Shown here: in pieces, positions 1-7,176 of the stretch
How the letters are laid out: every line of letters begins with the position of its first letter
Position numbering within the stretch: the first letter of the stretch is position 1
Assembly: GCA_018716015.1 (NCBI GenBank)
Contig: DVKM01000013.1
Span: 1-35,921 of the forward strand
Reading direction: 5' to 3'
Source of the DNA: Candidatus Enterenecus stercoripullorum
Lineage (GTDB): Bacteria; Bacillota; Clostridia; Oscillospirales; Oscillospiraceae
DNA length: 35,921 nucleotides
Position numbers and translations under genes: made by a program
Notes under the pieces: model-generated
Seen by the model: only the letters and a program-made list of their open reading frames with translations
Told to the model about the DNA's origin: nothing
Databases searched by the model: none

Positions 1-370
1 CCCCCTGCTTGTAAAAGCTGATGACCGCGTCCTCGGGCAGATCGTGGATGAGCTCCACCTTGTAGGGCTCGCCCTTCTCCTCCATGAACTTCACAGCCTC
101 TTCCCGGGGCAGCTCGAACCGCTCCAGGCGCAGCTTTTCCTTGCAGATTTTGCGCATCTCCCCCTCCAGCTCGGCCAGCTGGTCCTCGGTGAAGGGCTCG
201 GGGGTGTCGAAGTCGTAGTAAAAGCCGTTTTCAATGGCCGGACCGATGGCCAGCTTCACCTCGGGGTGCAGCCGCTTCATGGCCTGGGCCAGGATGTGGG
301 AGCAGGTGTGCCAGTAGGTGTGGCGGTACTCCGGGTTTTCAAAGGTATACTGATTGTTTTCTTCGGCCAT
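1..370 (-). CDS. thrS: Threonine--tRNA ligase, N-terminal part (cut by window edge)
   Basis: Charges tRNA-Thr with threonine in the cytoplasm. The start codon is at 370-368; about 123 residues are visible and the rest lies outside the window. The segment [17 protein letters not shown] followed by [19 protein letters not shown] is the second additional (editing) domain of ThrS, whose HxxxH pair binds metal. Family members usually begin with a ~60-residue TGS domain; here the editing domain starts about 15 residues after Met, so TGS appears to be absent. An in-frame upstream start is unlikely because the leader terminator lies at 413-448. An upstream T-box fits threonine-tRNA control. Confidence 0.93.
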   Translation of the reverse strand, partial: MAEENNQYTFENPEYRHTYWHTCSHILAQAMKRLHPEVKLAIGPAIENGFYYDFDTPEPFTEDQLAELEGEMRKICKEKLRLERFELPREEAVKFMEEKGEPYKVELIHDLPEDAVISFYKQG

Positions 371-412
371 TTTGATTGCCTCCTGTCGTGTGTTGTCGGG
401 GCAAAACAGAAA

Positions 413-448
413 AGCGCTTCACCCCTGATGGTTCAGGGGTGAAGCGCT
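413..448 (-). terminator. Regulated terminator of the thrS T-box
   Basis: Perfect 16-bp stem (413-428 with 433-448) with a 4-nt loop; the minus transcript continues into TTTTCTGTTTTG. It is the terminator that the T-box antiterminator must outcompete. Confidence 0.88.
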
Positions 449-465
449 GTATGTGATCACGCTGC

Positions 466-580
466 GGATTGGACACGCGGCCGGGTCGCTTTCCCTGCGA
501 CTCGCCTCACAAACAGAATTGCGGCGCAATTCTTGGTTTGCAAGGCTCGCTCCAGTCCAAGCTCCCCTGCGTGTCTATCC
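466..580. repeat. Long imperfect hairpin inside the thrS leader
   Basis: An inverted-repeat element of about 115 nt. Outer arms GGATTGGACACGC (466-478) and GCGTGTCTATCC (569-580) pair with small mismatches; the centre is a perfect AGAATTGCG/CGCAATTCT stem (515-523/525-533) around one base. Sequences ACGCTGC (459-465) and ACGCTCC (591-597) flank it and could be an imperfect target duplication. It looks like a mobile, MITE-like hairpin, but no second copy was seen in the window. Confidence 0.5.
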
Positions 581-792
581 TCGCGCTTCTACGCTCCACG
601 GTTCCACCCTAATTACAGCGGATTCGCTGTCACTTTGTGCGCGCTGTAACGGGCGCTTTCCCGTCCCGGTCGTCCCGGGCGGCTCGGGAGTGGTACCGCC
701 CGCCGCTCACCGTAAGACCCTTCCACCAAGCGGGCCTCTCTCTGTACGGTACTTTGTGGGCTCTTCTCCGTCTGTGCCGTTTTGACGAGGGT

Positions 793-821
793 AGTGTATC
801 ACCGGGCGGTGGAATTGTCAA
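793..821 (-). promoter_or_regulatory. Sigma-A promoter of the thrS leader
   Basis: Minus strand TTGACA (821-816), 17-nt spacer, TACACT (798-793). The predicted start near 787 is at the head of the T-box Stem I. Confidence 0.85.
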
Positions 822-853
822 GGGCATCGGCTTCACAATTTGGGCACATGGTA

Positions 854-1108
854 TTAGGTTGCTCCCTCATGCCGCCGGGTGGAAAGGCCCTCCGCATGGA
901 AAGCGTCCACAATGGCGTCAATGCGGTAGAAACATTCAGAGTCACTCAAGGCAGGGTTGTCTAAAATATCTTTGATTTGCGCCAAAAGGGTGATTGAGTT
1001 GTGGTTTACCCGCTCAATCAGCGCCGCACTGTCGGTCAAATCTATACAGCGCAGAATTTCTTGTCCAAGTGCTTTGGCCAGCAGCCCATCCAAAATAGAA
1101 TCTTTCAT
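854..1108 (-). CDS. Small protein of unknown function (84 aa)
   Basis: I do not recognise a named family. Start ATG at 1108-1106 follows a GAGGTGA ribosome site; a longer in-frame reading up to 1312 would run through the promoter and is rejected. The product is helical and acidic, soluble, with no membrane segment or signal peptide; one Cys lies in the segment EILRCIDLTDSAALIERV and another in SDSECFYRIDAIVDAF. It is divergent from a small HTH regulator and shares a palindromic promoter with it, which suggests the two are a regulatory pair. The thrS promoter starts 33 nt after its stop. Confidence 0.7.
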   Translation of the reverse strand: MKDSILDGLLAKALGQEILRCIDLTDSAALIERVNHNSITLLAQIKDILDNPALSDSECFYRIDAIVDAFHAEGLSTRRHEGAT

Positions 1109-1122
1109 AGAAATCACCTCAT

Positions 1123-1156
1123 CTTGAATATACCCGACATATCGGGAATATTCAAG
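1123..1156. promoter_or_regulatory. Palindromic operator/promoter between divergent genes
   Basis: Inverted repeat: 15-nt arms (1123-1137 and 1142-1156, one mismatch) around CATA. For the minus gene it contains the whole promoter: TTGAAT (1155-1150), 17 nt, TATATT (1132-1127). For the plus gene the right arm covers the expected -35 of a TATAAT at 1172-1177. A dimeric repressor bound here would shut both genes; the adjacent HTH protein is the obvious candidate (inference). Confidence 0.75.
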
Positions 1157-1201
1157 AGCTTTTTGCCAAAATATAATAAGAACAAAGGCGAGGTGAGTCC
1201 A

Positions 1202-1414
1202 ATGATTTCTTTCGATCCGCTGTGGGAAACGATGCGGGTAAAAGGTATCACAACATATAAGCTGGTGGAGACATATAAGTTTAGCCGTGGAACACTGGAC
1301 TCGCTGAAACACAACCGCAATGTGACCACTGCGACATTGAATGATCTGTGTCGTATGCTTGACTGCGGGTTGGATGAGATTGCGGTATATGTTCCAGATG
1401 AAGAAGATAAATAA
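1202..1414 (+). CDS. Small XRE/Cro-type HTH regulator (70 aa)
   Basis: A stand-alone DNA-binding protein of the Cro/C1 HTH type (YozG-like, HTH_26 group). Residues 8-60 form the five-helix fold: the segment TTYKLVETYKFSRGTLDSLK is the helix-turn-helix, and the later TATLNDLCRMLDCGLDEI matches the usual tail of this family. Start ATG 1202 follows GAGGTGA by 5 nt. There is no effector domain; the C-terminus is acidic (PDEEDK). Most likely it represses itself and the divergent 84-aa gene through the palindrome at 1123-1156. It could be the remnant of a phage or plasmid module. Confidence 0.85.
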   Translation: MISFDPLWETMRVKGITTYKLVETYKFSRGTLDSLKHNRNVTTATLNDLCRMLDCGLDEIAVYVPDEEDK

Positions 1415-1453
1415 AGGGTCATGGGAGAATCAAAATCTTCCATGACCCTTTTT
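1414..1453. terminator. Bidirectional terminator
   Basis: Stem AAGGGTCATGGGAGA (1414-1428) with TCTTCCATGACCCTT (1436-1450), 7-nt loop, then TTTTT on the plus strand; on the minus strand the stem is followed by TATTTATC. It can end the HTH gene and rpiB, which converge here. Confidence 0.85.
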
Positions 1454-1479
1454 CCGCCTGTATACGGAAAGCGGAGACC

Positions 1480-1923
1480 TCATAATAAGGACTCCGTCTC
1501 CATGACCAGATTGACCCGGCGCTCATGCCGGCCGCCCTCAAACTCGGTGGTGAGGAAGGCGTCCACCAGGCGCTCGGCCTCAAAATTGCCGGTGAAGCCC
1601 CCGGCCAGGGCCAGCATGTTGGCGTCGTTATGCTTCCGGGTGAGCTGGGCGGAGAGCAGGTCCCGGCACAGGGCGCACCGGACGCCCTTGACCTTGTTGG
1701 CGGTGATGGACACGCCGATGCCGGTGGTGCACAGCACGATGCCCCGGTCGCACTCGCCGCCGGCCACCTTCTGGGCGGCGGCCCGGGCAAAGAGGGGGTA
1801 GTCGCAGCTGTCGGTGGAGTTGGTGCCGCAGTCCACCACCCTGTGGCCCTGGCCGGTGAGGTAGGTTTTCAGATGTTCCTTCAGGGCATAGGCCCCGTGG
1901 TCACAGCCCAGTGAGATGTTCAT
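1480..1923 (-). CDS. rpiB: Ribose-5-phosphate isomerase B (RpiB/LacAB family)
   Basis: Interconverts ribose 5-phosphate and ribulose 5-phosphate in the pentose phosphate pathway; relatives (LacAB, allose 6-phosphate isomerase) act on other sugar phosphates. The 147 residues match the family's ~145-150. Visible signatures: GCDHGAYALKEHL at the N-terminus, SCDYPLFA, the catalytic Cys in GIVLCTTGIGVSI, NKVKGVRCALC, HNDANMLAL and the closing TEFEGGRHERRV. Start ATG 1923 follows AAAGGAG; longer readings overlap the upstream gene. It sits 14 nt behind the PHP phosphatase, so the two are co-transcribed. Exact sugar specificity cannot be read from the sequence. Confidence 0.92.
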   Translation of the reverse strand: MNISLGCDHGAYALKEHLKTYLTGQGHRVVDCGTNSTDSCDYPLFARAAAQKVAGGECDRGIVLCTTGIGVSITANKVKGVRCALCRDLLSAQLTRKHNDANMLALAGGFTGNFEAERLVDAFLTTEFEGGRHERRVNLVMETESLL

Positions 1924-1937
1924 GGATTCAGGCTCCT

Positions 1938-2759
1938 TTATTCTGATATTGTATGGGGCATAGGCTTGCGCTTTTCGTAGGTGGTCACATAGCGGAACCC
2001 CGCCTGGGAGAGCAGCTGGGCGGCCTCCCGCAGCCCCTTGGCTAAATCCTGGGGGCGGTGGGCGTCGGACCCCAGAGTGACGTATTCCCCGCCGCACTCC
2101 CGGAACCAGCCCAGCAGGGGCTTCCACTCAGCGAGGCTGCGGCCCCGGCAGGTATTCACCTCCAGGGCATGGCCCGTGCGGGCAACCTGGGTGAAGATGG
2201 CCCGCACCTGTTCCTCATACCCGTCCAGGGTGAGGGAGAGGCCGTCCCGCTGGATATAGCGCAGGGGGTAAATGATATGGGCCAGGCTGTCGTAGCAGTC
2301 GGGGCAGTCTGTTACCAGGGTCCAGGTGTGAGCCAGGCAGCGCTCCACGCAGTGGCGGGCCAGGGCGGAGTCGCTGGTGTAATCGGTGTAGTACAGGTCG
2401 ATGTTGTCCCGCTCCCCCAGCCAGTTGTGGAGGGAGCCCAGCACGAAGTCCAGCTCGGGCGAGCCATGGGCCAGAATGCGCCGGGCCAGGTCGGGGTCAT
2501 ATACCGCCGAGCCCAGCTCCAGCCCCAGGCGCAGGGTGAGCTTATTCCCCACCTGGGCCTGGACCCGGCGAACCTGCTCCTTGGCGGCGGGCCAGTCAAA
2601 GGCGTCTATCGGCTGGCCGGAGCCGTCCACCAGGTCGCAGTGGTCGGTGACGCACAGCTCGTCCAGGCCCAGGCTGACGGCCTGCCGGGCCATGTCCGCC
2701 AAAGGCGCGTCGCTGTCCGGGGAGATCAAAGAGTGGGTATGGTTGTCGCAGAAGAACAA
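1938..2759 (-). CDS. hisK: Histidinol-phosphatase, PHP family
   Basis: Predicted metal-dependent phosphatase removing phosphate from L-histidinol phosphate, the penultimate step of histidine synthesis. PHP metal ligands are in place: HTH at residues 7-9, TDH ending at H40, Glu81 in GLELG, H111 in GSLH, and GSDAH near the C-terminus. Length 273 is normal for HisJ/HisK proteins. The start is TTG (2759-2757), chosen because GAGGTGA lies 6 nt upstream. No other his genes are nearby; it forms an operon with rpiB, so a related sugar-phosphate or phosphoester substrate is possible. Confidence 0.85.
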   Translation of the reverse strand: MFFCDNHTHSLISPDSDAPLADMARQAVSLGLDELCVTDHCDLVDGSGQPIDAFDWPAAKEQVRRVQAQVGNKLTLRLGLELGSAVYDPDLARRILAHGSPELDFVLGSLHNWLGERDNIDLYYTDYTSDSALARHCVERCLAHTWTLVTDCPDCYDSLAHIIYPLRYIQRDGLSLTLDGYEEQVRAIFTQVARTGHALEVNTCRGRSLAEWKPLLGWFRECGGEYVTLGSDAHRPQDLAKGLREAAQLLSQAGFRYVTTYEKRKPMPHTISE

Positions 2760-2778
2760 GAAAGGTCACCTCAAAATC

Positions 2779-2851
2779 AGAGTGGAGCGTGAAGATAGGA
2801 GATCGCGGGGCAGAGCCCTGCTAGTTCATTCGTGCCCCCTGGCGGGAATGA
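2779..2851 (+). repeat. Dispersed intergenic repeat, copy A
   Basis: This stretch aligns by eye with the reverse complement of 9134-9219. Both contain AGAGTGGAG, then GAGCGTGAAGATA, then GGGGCAG..AGCC, then TTCATTCG/TTCATCG and GGCGGGAAT/CGCGGGAT. It does not encode a protein. It probably belongs to a small non-autonomous repeat family of this genome. Confidence 0.5.
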
Positions 2852-2900
2852 ATTGCAAACCGTTTTCGGACGGGGCGTGTACCTGGCCGAAAACACTTCT

Positions 2901-2988
2901 CGGTCCCCAAGCGTGCGAGCCGTGCCCCTTGCGGCGAGTGCGATGCAGGGGACCGCAATCCCGCAGGGAAAGGCATGCCTTTCCCTGC
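2901..2988. repeat. Structured intergenic DNA with perfect 26-nt palindrome
   Basis: Two nested structures lie upstream of the histidinol phosphatase and downstream of the mannosyltransferase. CGGTCCCC (2901-2908) pairs with GGGGACCG (2948-2955). Positions 2963-2988 form a perfect palindrome beginning GCAGGGAAAGGCA, followed on the plus strand by GATTTTTAT. It has the look of a terminator on the plus strand, although no plus-strand gene ends here; it may simply insulate the two minus-strand units. Confidence 0.45.
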
Positions 2989-2993
2989 GATTT

Positions 2994-5069
2994 TTATAGC
3001 GGCCAGCTGGGCAGCCAGCGCAGGAAGGCCTGGCTGTACCACAATGGCATATAAAGACCGGTGAGGGCGGGGTAGAACAGGGCGTACAGCGCCACGGCGC
3101 AGCCGGTGAAGCCGTACACCGCCAGCCGGTAGCCCCGGCGCCGCCGGGTGAACATGTCGTTCATCAGATAGGTGATGGCGAACACCAGAAACAGGATGGT
3201 GGGGAAGTAGTGGTAGGCGAACAGGATGCGCCCGATGAACAGCCAGGGGACGAGCTGGGACAGGATGGCGATGAGGATCAGCAGCCCCCGCCCGCTCTTG
3301 CGCCGGATGGTCTGGATGAGCACGGCAAAGAAGGCCAGCAGTCCCTCCCAGGACACCAGGGGATTGTTGAAGGAGGCAAACAGGCTCTTGACGCCCAGGG
3401 TATTGGCGTAGTCCAGGTCCCGGTAGTACAGGATGGGCCGGCCGTCGAAGATCCACTGATACCAGTAGGACTCGTAGGGGTGGGGGGTGTGGACCCCCTG
3501 GTGGTAAGTGAGCATGAACACCTGGTTGTCCCACACGATGCCCAGCAGGCTTTGCAGGGTGAGCTGGGTGCCGTCCCGGGCTGCGGCGGCAGTGACGTAG
3601 GGGAGATAGGCAGCCACGTAAATACAGATGGGAATGAAAACGAAAAATATAACAGACAGTGCGATAGTGCCCGCCACATAGGCGCCAAACCGGGGCAGGG
3701 AGGCATATTCCAGACTGCTTTCCTGTTCGTCGGCCAGCTTTTGCCACTCCCGGCGCTTGAAAATGAGGCCCAGCAGCCACAGCAGGGCCAGACCTGCCCC
3801 GGCGTATACCACCGTCCACTTGCTGGCGCAGCCGATACCCCAGAACAGCCCGCACAAAAACAGGGAGGGCACGGACTTGCGCAGCTTGGCCCCTGCCGGG
3901 ACGGTGAGCCAGCGGTACATGAAATAGTAGGACACCAGGATGAAGAACACCCCGTAGGTGTCGATGGTGGCGATGCGGGTCTGCACCAGGTGCATGAAGT
4001 CAAAGGCGAACAGGCAGGTGCCGCACACAGCCACGGGGGTCTTGCCGAACAGATTTTTTAGAAAAACATAGAGAACGGGCAGCATGAGCACGCCGAACAG
4101 GGCGCCCATGAACCGCCAGCCGAAGGGGGTCATGCCGAACAGCAGGATGCCCAGGGAGATGATGAGTTTGCCCAGGGGCGGGTGGGACACCTCGTAGGGA
4201 TAGATGTTATTCAGGTGCTCCAGGGCGGTGCGGGGGTGGTAGATCTCGTCAAAATAGGAGGAGTTCATATAGGTGGCCTTGTCCGCCCACACGTCGGACT
4301 CGTCGAACAGCGCCTCGCCGCCGGAGGACACATACTGGGGCACCAGGGGCTCCCCGTTATGCCACAGGGCCAGCTCCGCCAGCCACAGCCCTTCGTACCG
4401 CTGCACCGAGCCGGCGGAGATGCGCCACATGCCGGCGGTGATGGGGCCGTGGGCCTGCTCCTCATCCTCGCCCGGCTGGGTCAGGTCCATCACCTCCCAC
4501 TTCAGCAGGGTGTTGTAGGCCTGGTCCAGGGTAATGCTCTGCCAGCTTTCCCCGTTGTCCGGGGAGTATTCCAGCCGGTAGCTGCCAGAGCCCAGGGTGG
4601 TGTAGTAGGAGAGCTTGTCCACCGTTACCGGCTGGCTGAAGGAGAAGGTGAAGGAGGTGCCTTGCTGGAAAACGGTGTAGGTCTGGGGCACGTCAAAGTC
4701 GCCCAGGCGGAAGAAGGCGGTGGCGGCATACACCACCGTGATCAGCAGCATGGGCAGCACGTCCCGCCTCTGGAAAGGATGCCGCTTCAGGGTGAGGGTC
4801 ATCTGCCGGGGCCTGGCCCGGGTCTCCGCCATGGCGATCCACTCCAGGGAGTGGGGCCGGGGCTTGAGACAGTGCCAGTAGTAGAGGAAGAAGGCCAGGC
4901 AGACGGCCAGGGCCACCAGCACCCAGACGGCGGCGGGGGCCAGGTTGCCGAAGAACCAGGACAGCCCGTAGGAAACGGCATCCCACGCAGCGGCAATCCC
5001 CCCGCCCTGAGATGGGGAGGGCGAGGCGGACAGGGCAAGGCCGGGCAATGGCAAGATCAAACTGTTCAT
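2994..5069 (-). CDS. GT39 protein O-mannosyltransferase-like membrane protein
   Basis: Membrane glycosyltransferase of the dolichyl/polyprenyl-phosphate-mannose--protein mannosyltransferase type (GT39, PMT), expected to move a sugar from a lipid carrier onto surface proteins or glycans outside the membrane. After two N-terminal hydrophobic segments (about 42-65 and 104-120) comes a ~145-residue soluble stretch, then the catalytic DE pair (274-275) in SSYFDEIYHPRTALEH and the SHPPLGKL motif, then many membrane spans to residue 691. The soluble stretch (about 126-270), with TFSFSQPVTVDKLSYY and YRLEYSPDNGESWQSI, resembles a discoidin-like beta-sandwich. Start ATG 5069 follows AGGAGG. Sugar and acceptor are unknown. 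Confidence 0.85.
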   Translation of the reverse strand: MNSLILPLPGLALSASPSPSQGGGIAAAWDAVSYGLSWFFGNLAPAAVWVLVALAVCLAFFLYYWHCLKPRPHSLEWIAMAETRARPRQMTLTLKRHPFQRRDVLPMLLITVVYAATAFFRLGDFDVPQTYTVFQQGTSFTFSFSQPVTVDKLSYYTTLGSGSYRLEYSPDNGESWQSITLDQAYNTLLKWEVMDLTQPGEDEEQAHGPITAGMWRISAGSVQRYEGLWLAELALWHNGEPLVPQYVSSGGEALFDESDVWADKATYMNSSYFDEIYHPRTALEHLNNIYPYEVSHPPLGKLIISLGILLFGMTPFGWRFMGALFGVLMLPVLYVFLKNLFGKTPVAVCGTCLFAFDFMHLVQTRIATIDTYGVFFILVSYYFMYRWLTVPAGAKLRKSVPSLFLCGLFWGIGCASKWTVVYAGAGLALLWLLGLIFKRREWQKLADEQESSLEYASLPRFGAYVAGTIALSVIFFVFIPICIYVAAYLPYVTAAAARDGTQLTLQSLLGIVWDNQVFMLTYHQGVHTPHPYESYWYQWIFDGRPILYYRDLDYANTLGVKSLFASFNNPLVSWEGLLAFFAVLIQTIRRKSGRGLLILIAILSQLVPWLFIGRILFAYHYFPTILFLVFAITYLMNDMFTRRRRGYRLAVYGFTGCAVALYALFYPALTGLYMPLWYSQAFLRWLPSWPL

Positions 5070-5268
5070 GACAGCCTCCTATCGCTGGTGGAACAGCACA
5101 TGGTTTTGATACCTGTTTATCATACTACGAAACCGGGCGAAAGGAAAGTATTTCTTTCAAACGCCGGGGGGTGGGGACAGGATTTTTAGCAATCCATTCA
5201 TTCTGCTGCGAAAACTGCCGCTGAATTTTGCAGACAGAAACATTCACATTTCGTTTACAACTGGCCTA

Positions 5269-5297
5269 TTGACATTCTGTCCGGCAAGTGGTACAGT
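5269..5297 (+). promoter_or_regulatory. Sigma-A promoter of the hrcA operon
   Basis: TTGACA (5269-5274), 17-nt spacer, TACAGT (5292-5297), ending 4 nt before the CIRCE element so that the transcription start falls inside the operator. Confidence 0.9.
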
Positions 5298-5301
5298 ATC
5301 A

Positions 5302-5328
5302 TTAGCACTCAGGTAAGAAGAGTGCTAA
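5302..5328 (+). promoter_or_regulatory. CIRCE operator (HrcA binding site), perfect
   Basis: TTAGCACTC-N9-GAGTGCTAA with both arms exactly matching the consensus. HrcA bound here represses hrcA-grpE-dnaK-dnaJ until heat shock. Confidence 0.97.
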
Positions 5329-5351
5329 ATCTGAAACAGGAGGACGGCGCT

Positions 5352-6416
5352 GTGGAACTGAGCGAACGCAAAAAGAAAATTTTGCGCGCCGTGGTGGAAA
5401 GCTATATCCGCACGGCGGAACCGGTGGGTTCTAAAGCCATTCAGGAACTGGCCGATCTGAATGTGTCCTCCGCCACCATCCGCAATGAGCTGGCCGACCT
5501 GACGGAGCAGGGCTATCTGGAACAGCCCCACACCTCCGCCGGGCGCATCCCCTCTCCCAAAGGCTACCGGCTGTACGTCAACGAGCTGATGCAGGAGCAG
5601 CGGCTGAGTCTGGAGGAGACCCGCCAGATCAACGAGGCGCTGCATTTGAAGATGCAGGAGCTGGACAAGGTCATCGACCAGGCCGGACGGATGGTGTCCC
5701 AACTGACCAATTACCCGGCCTTTGCCCTGGCGGGCAACGCCCGCAAGGTAACCATCCGCCGCTTCGACCTCATCATGGTGGACGGCAATTCCTTCATCGT
5801 GGTGGTCATGACGGACAGCAGCGTGGTACGCAACAAGCTTATCCGTCTGCCGGTGGACCTGTCCGAGCCTCAGCTGCAGCTGCTGACCACCCTGCTCAAC
5901 ACCTCCTTTGTGGGCAAGACTCTAGACGAGCTCACCCCCGAACTAATGCGGGTGGCGGAGCACGCCGCCGGCAGTTCCTATGGGCTGATTTCCCTGGTGG
6001 TGTCCTTTGCCATGGAGGTGCTGGAGGGCCTGGAGCACAGCGCGGTATATACCGCCGGGACCAGCCATATCCTGGACCATCCGGAGTACCGGGACGTGGG
6101 CAAGGCCCAGAAGCTGATGAGCTACCTGTCCGAGGAGCAGGCGCTGGCCGAATCCCTGCCCATGCCCGCCATAGGAGACGACAATACCAAGATCCTTATC
6201 GGCCCGGAAAACGTGGCCGAGGAGCTGAAAGATACCAGCGTGGTGCTGGCCAGCTACGACATCGGAGACGGCATGAAAGGCGTCATCGGTGTGGTGGGGC
6301 CTACCCGGATGGACTACGCCAAGGTGGCCGCCAAGCTGTCCTATGTGGCCGACGGGCTGAGCAAACTGTTTGGACAGACCGAGCTGCCTCCGGGCAAGCC
6401 GGAAAAGGAGGAATAG
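5352..6416 (+). CDS. hrcA: Heat-inducible transcription repressor HrcA
   Basis: Repressor of class I heat-shock genes; binds CIRCE with help from the GroEL chaperonin. The N-terminal winged helix includes RKKKILRAVVESYIRTAEPV and SSATIRNELADLTEQGYLEQ followed by the family signature HTSAGRIPSPKGYRLYV; a GAF-like domain follows, ending in GVIGVVGPTRMDYAKVAAKL. The chosen start is GTG 5352, 7 nt after CAGGAGGA, giving 354 residues (family ~340-350); an earlier in-frame GTG at 5322 lies inside the CIRCE element and is rejected. First gene of the operon; its regulator site is immediately upstream, so it autoregulates. Confidence 0.96.
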   Translation: MELSERKKKILRAVVESYIRTAEPVGSKAIQELADLNVSSATIRNELADLTEQGYLEQPHTSAGRIPSPKGYRLYVNELMQEQRLSLEETRQINEALHLKMQELDKVIDQAGRMVSQLTNYPAFALAGNARKVTIRRFDLIMVDGNSFIVVVMTDSSVVRNKLIRLPVDLSEPQLQLLTTLLNTSFVGKTLDELTPELMRVAEHAAGSSYGLISLVVSFAMEVLEGLEHSAVYTAGTSHILDHPEYRDVGKAQKLMSYLSEEQALAESLPMPAIGDDNTKILIGPENVAEELKDTSVVLASYDIGDGMKGVIGVVGPTRMDYAKVAAKLSYVADGLSKLFGQTELPPGKPEKEE

Positions 6417-6422
6417 CATCCC

Positions 6423-6983
6423 ATGTCTGAAAAGAAGAAAGACAAAGAGAAAGCATCCCGGCAAGAAACGGTGCAGGAAGATCCCGCGCAGGTGCAGGAC
6501 GCTGCGGCCCCGCAGGAGGGGCAGCCGGGTAAGGAACCTGAGGACGCCGCCCTCCAGGCCGCCAAGGCGGCCCTGGCGGAAAAGGAGGACCAGTATCTCC
6601 GGCTGGCCGCGGAATATGACAACTACCGCAAGCGCACTGCCAAGGAAAAGGAATCGGCCTGGACCCAGGCCAAGGCGGACACTGTGGCCGCCTTCCTCCC
6701 CGTCTACGACAACCTGGAGCGGGCCCTGAAGCAGGACACCAGCGACGAGGCCTACGCCAAGGGCGTGGAGATGACCATGAAGGGCCTGCAGGATGTGCTG
6801 GCCAAGCTGGGGGTGGAAGTGATCCCCGCCCTGGGGGAGACCTTCGATCCCAACTGCCATAACGCGGTGATGCATGTGGAGGATGAAGCCGTGGGTGAAA
6901 ACACCGTGGTGGAAGTTTTCCAGCAGGGCTTTACCTGCGGAGACAAGGTCATCCGGTTCGCCATGGTGAAAGTGGCCAACTGA
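6423..6983 (+). CDS. grpE: Nucleotide exchange factor GrpE
   Basis: Releases ADP from DnaK, resetting the chaperone cycle. The 186-residue protein has a low-complexity charged N-terminus (about 1-45), a long helix (AALAEKEDQYLRLAAEYDNY, then RKRTAKEK) and the beta domain with GVEVIPALGETFDPNCHNAV and the closing TCGDKVIRFAMVKVAN, all standard GrpE. Its ribosome site GGAGGA overlaps the hrcA stop region, so it is translated from the hrcA message. Confidence 0.96.
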   Translation: MSEKKKDKEKASRQETVQEDPAQVQDAAAPQEGQPGKEPEDAALQAAKAALAEKEDQYLRLAAEYDNYRKRTAKEKESAWTQAKADTVAAFLPVYDNLERALKQDTSDEAYAKGVEMTMKGLQDVLAKLGVEVIPALGETFDPNCHNAVMHVEDEAVGENTVVEVFQQGFTCGDKVIRFAMVKVAN

Positions 6984-7079
6984 TCAGAAGTGCGGAGCCG
7001 TCGTGAGCCGCCCGGATGGACGGTCGCGAGGACGAGCGCAGGGCCGCACAGCGCCCCCGCAAACCAGAGCTCTCACAGT

Positions 7080-7098
7080 CCGGGGAAACTGTCCCCGG
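7080..7098 (+). other. Small hairpin between grpE and dnaK
   Basis: CCGGGGA/TCCCCGG stem with a 5-nt loop in the 193-nt gap before dnaK. The gap's 5' half is GC-rich and its 3' half (7100-7165) AT-rich. I could not find a convincing promoter; the hairpin may be an mRNA processing or stability site within the operon. Confidence 0.35.
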
Positions 7099-7176
7099 CT
7101 CTGTCAGATAAAAATAAAAGCAAATTACCACTCATTTTGTTAAATACACTTTTCATATATTTAGGAGGAATTCATT

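Larger units (their letters stand above)
413..787 (-). promoter_or_regulatory. T-box leader of thrS
   Basis: Tandem regulatory RNA between the promoter at 821-793 and thrS. Read on the minus strand it has the T-box sequence AGGGTGGAACCGTGG (610-596) that pairs with the uncharged tRNA acceptor end, and a terminator hairpin (448-413). A candidate threonine specifier ACC lies at 694-692 in the Stem I region; this is an assignment by eye, not from a fold. The distance from T-box to terminator is about 150 nt instead of a few tens, because a separate hairpin (466-580) sits between them. Confidence 0.85.

Noticed and set aside
2963-2988. Palindrome considered as the terminator of the mannosyltransferase gene
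   Set aside because: The T-tract lies on the plus-strand side, so it does not fit termination of the minus-strand gene; kept only as structured DNA.
2821-3855. Alternative 344-codon frame within the mannosyltransferase gene
   Set aside because: It overlaps the GT39 gene on the same strand in another frame; the composition is Arg/Pro/His-rich and typical of a shifted frame.
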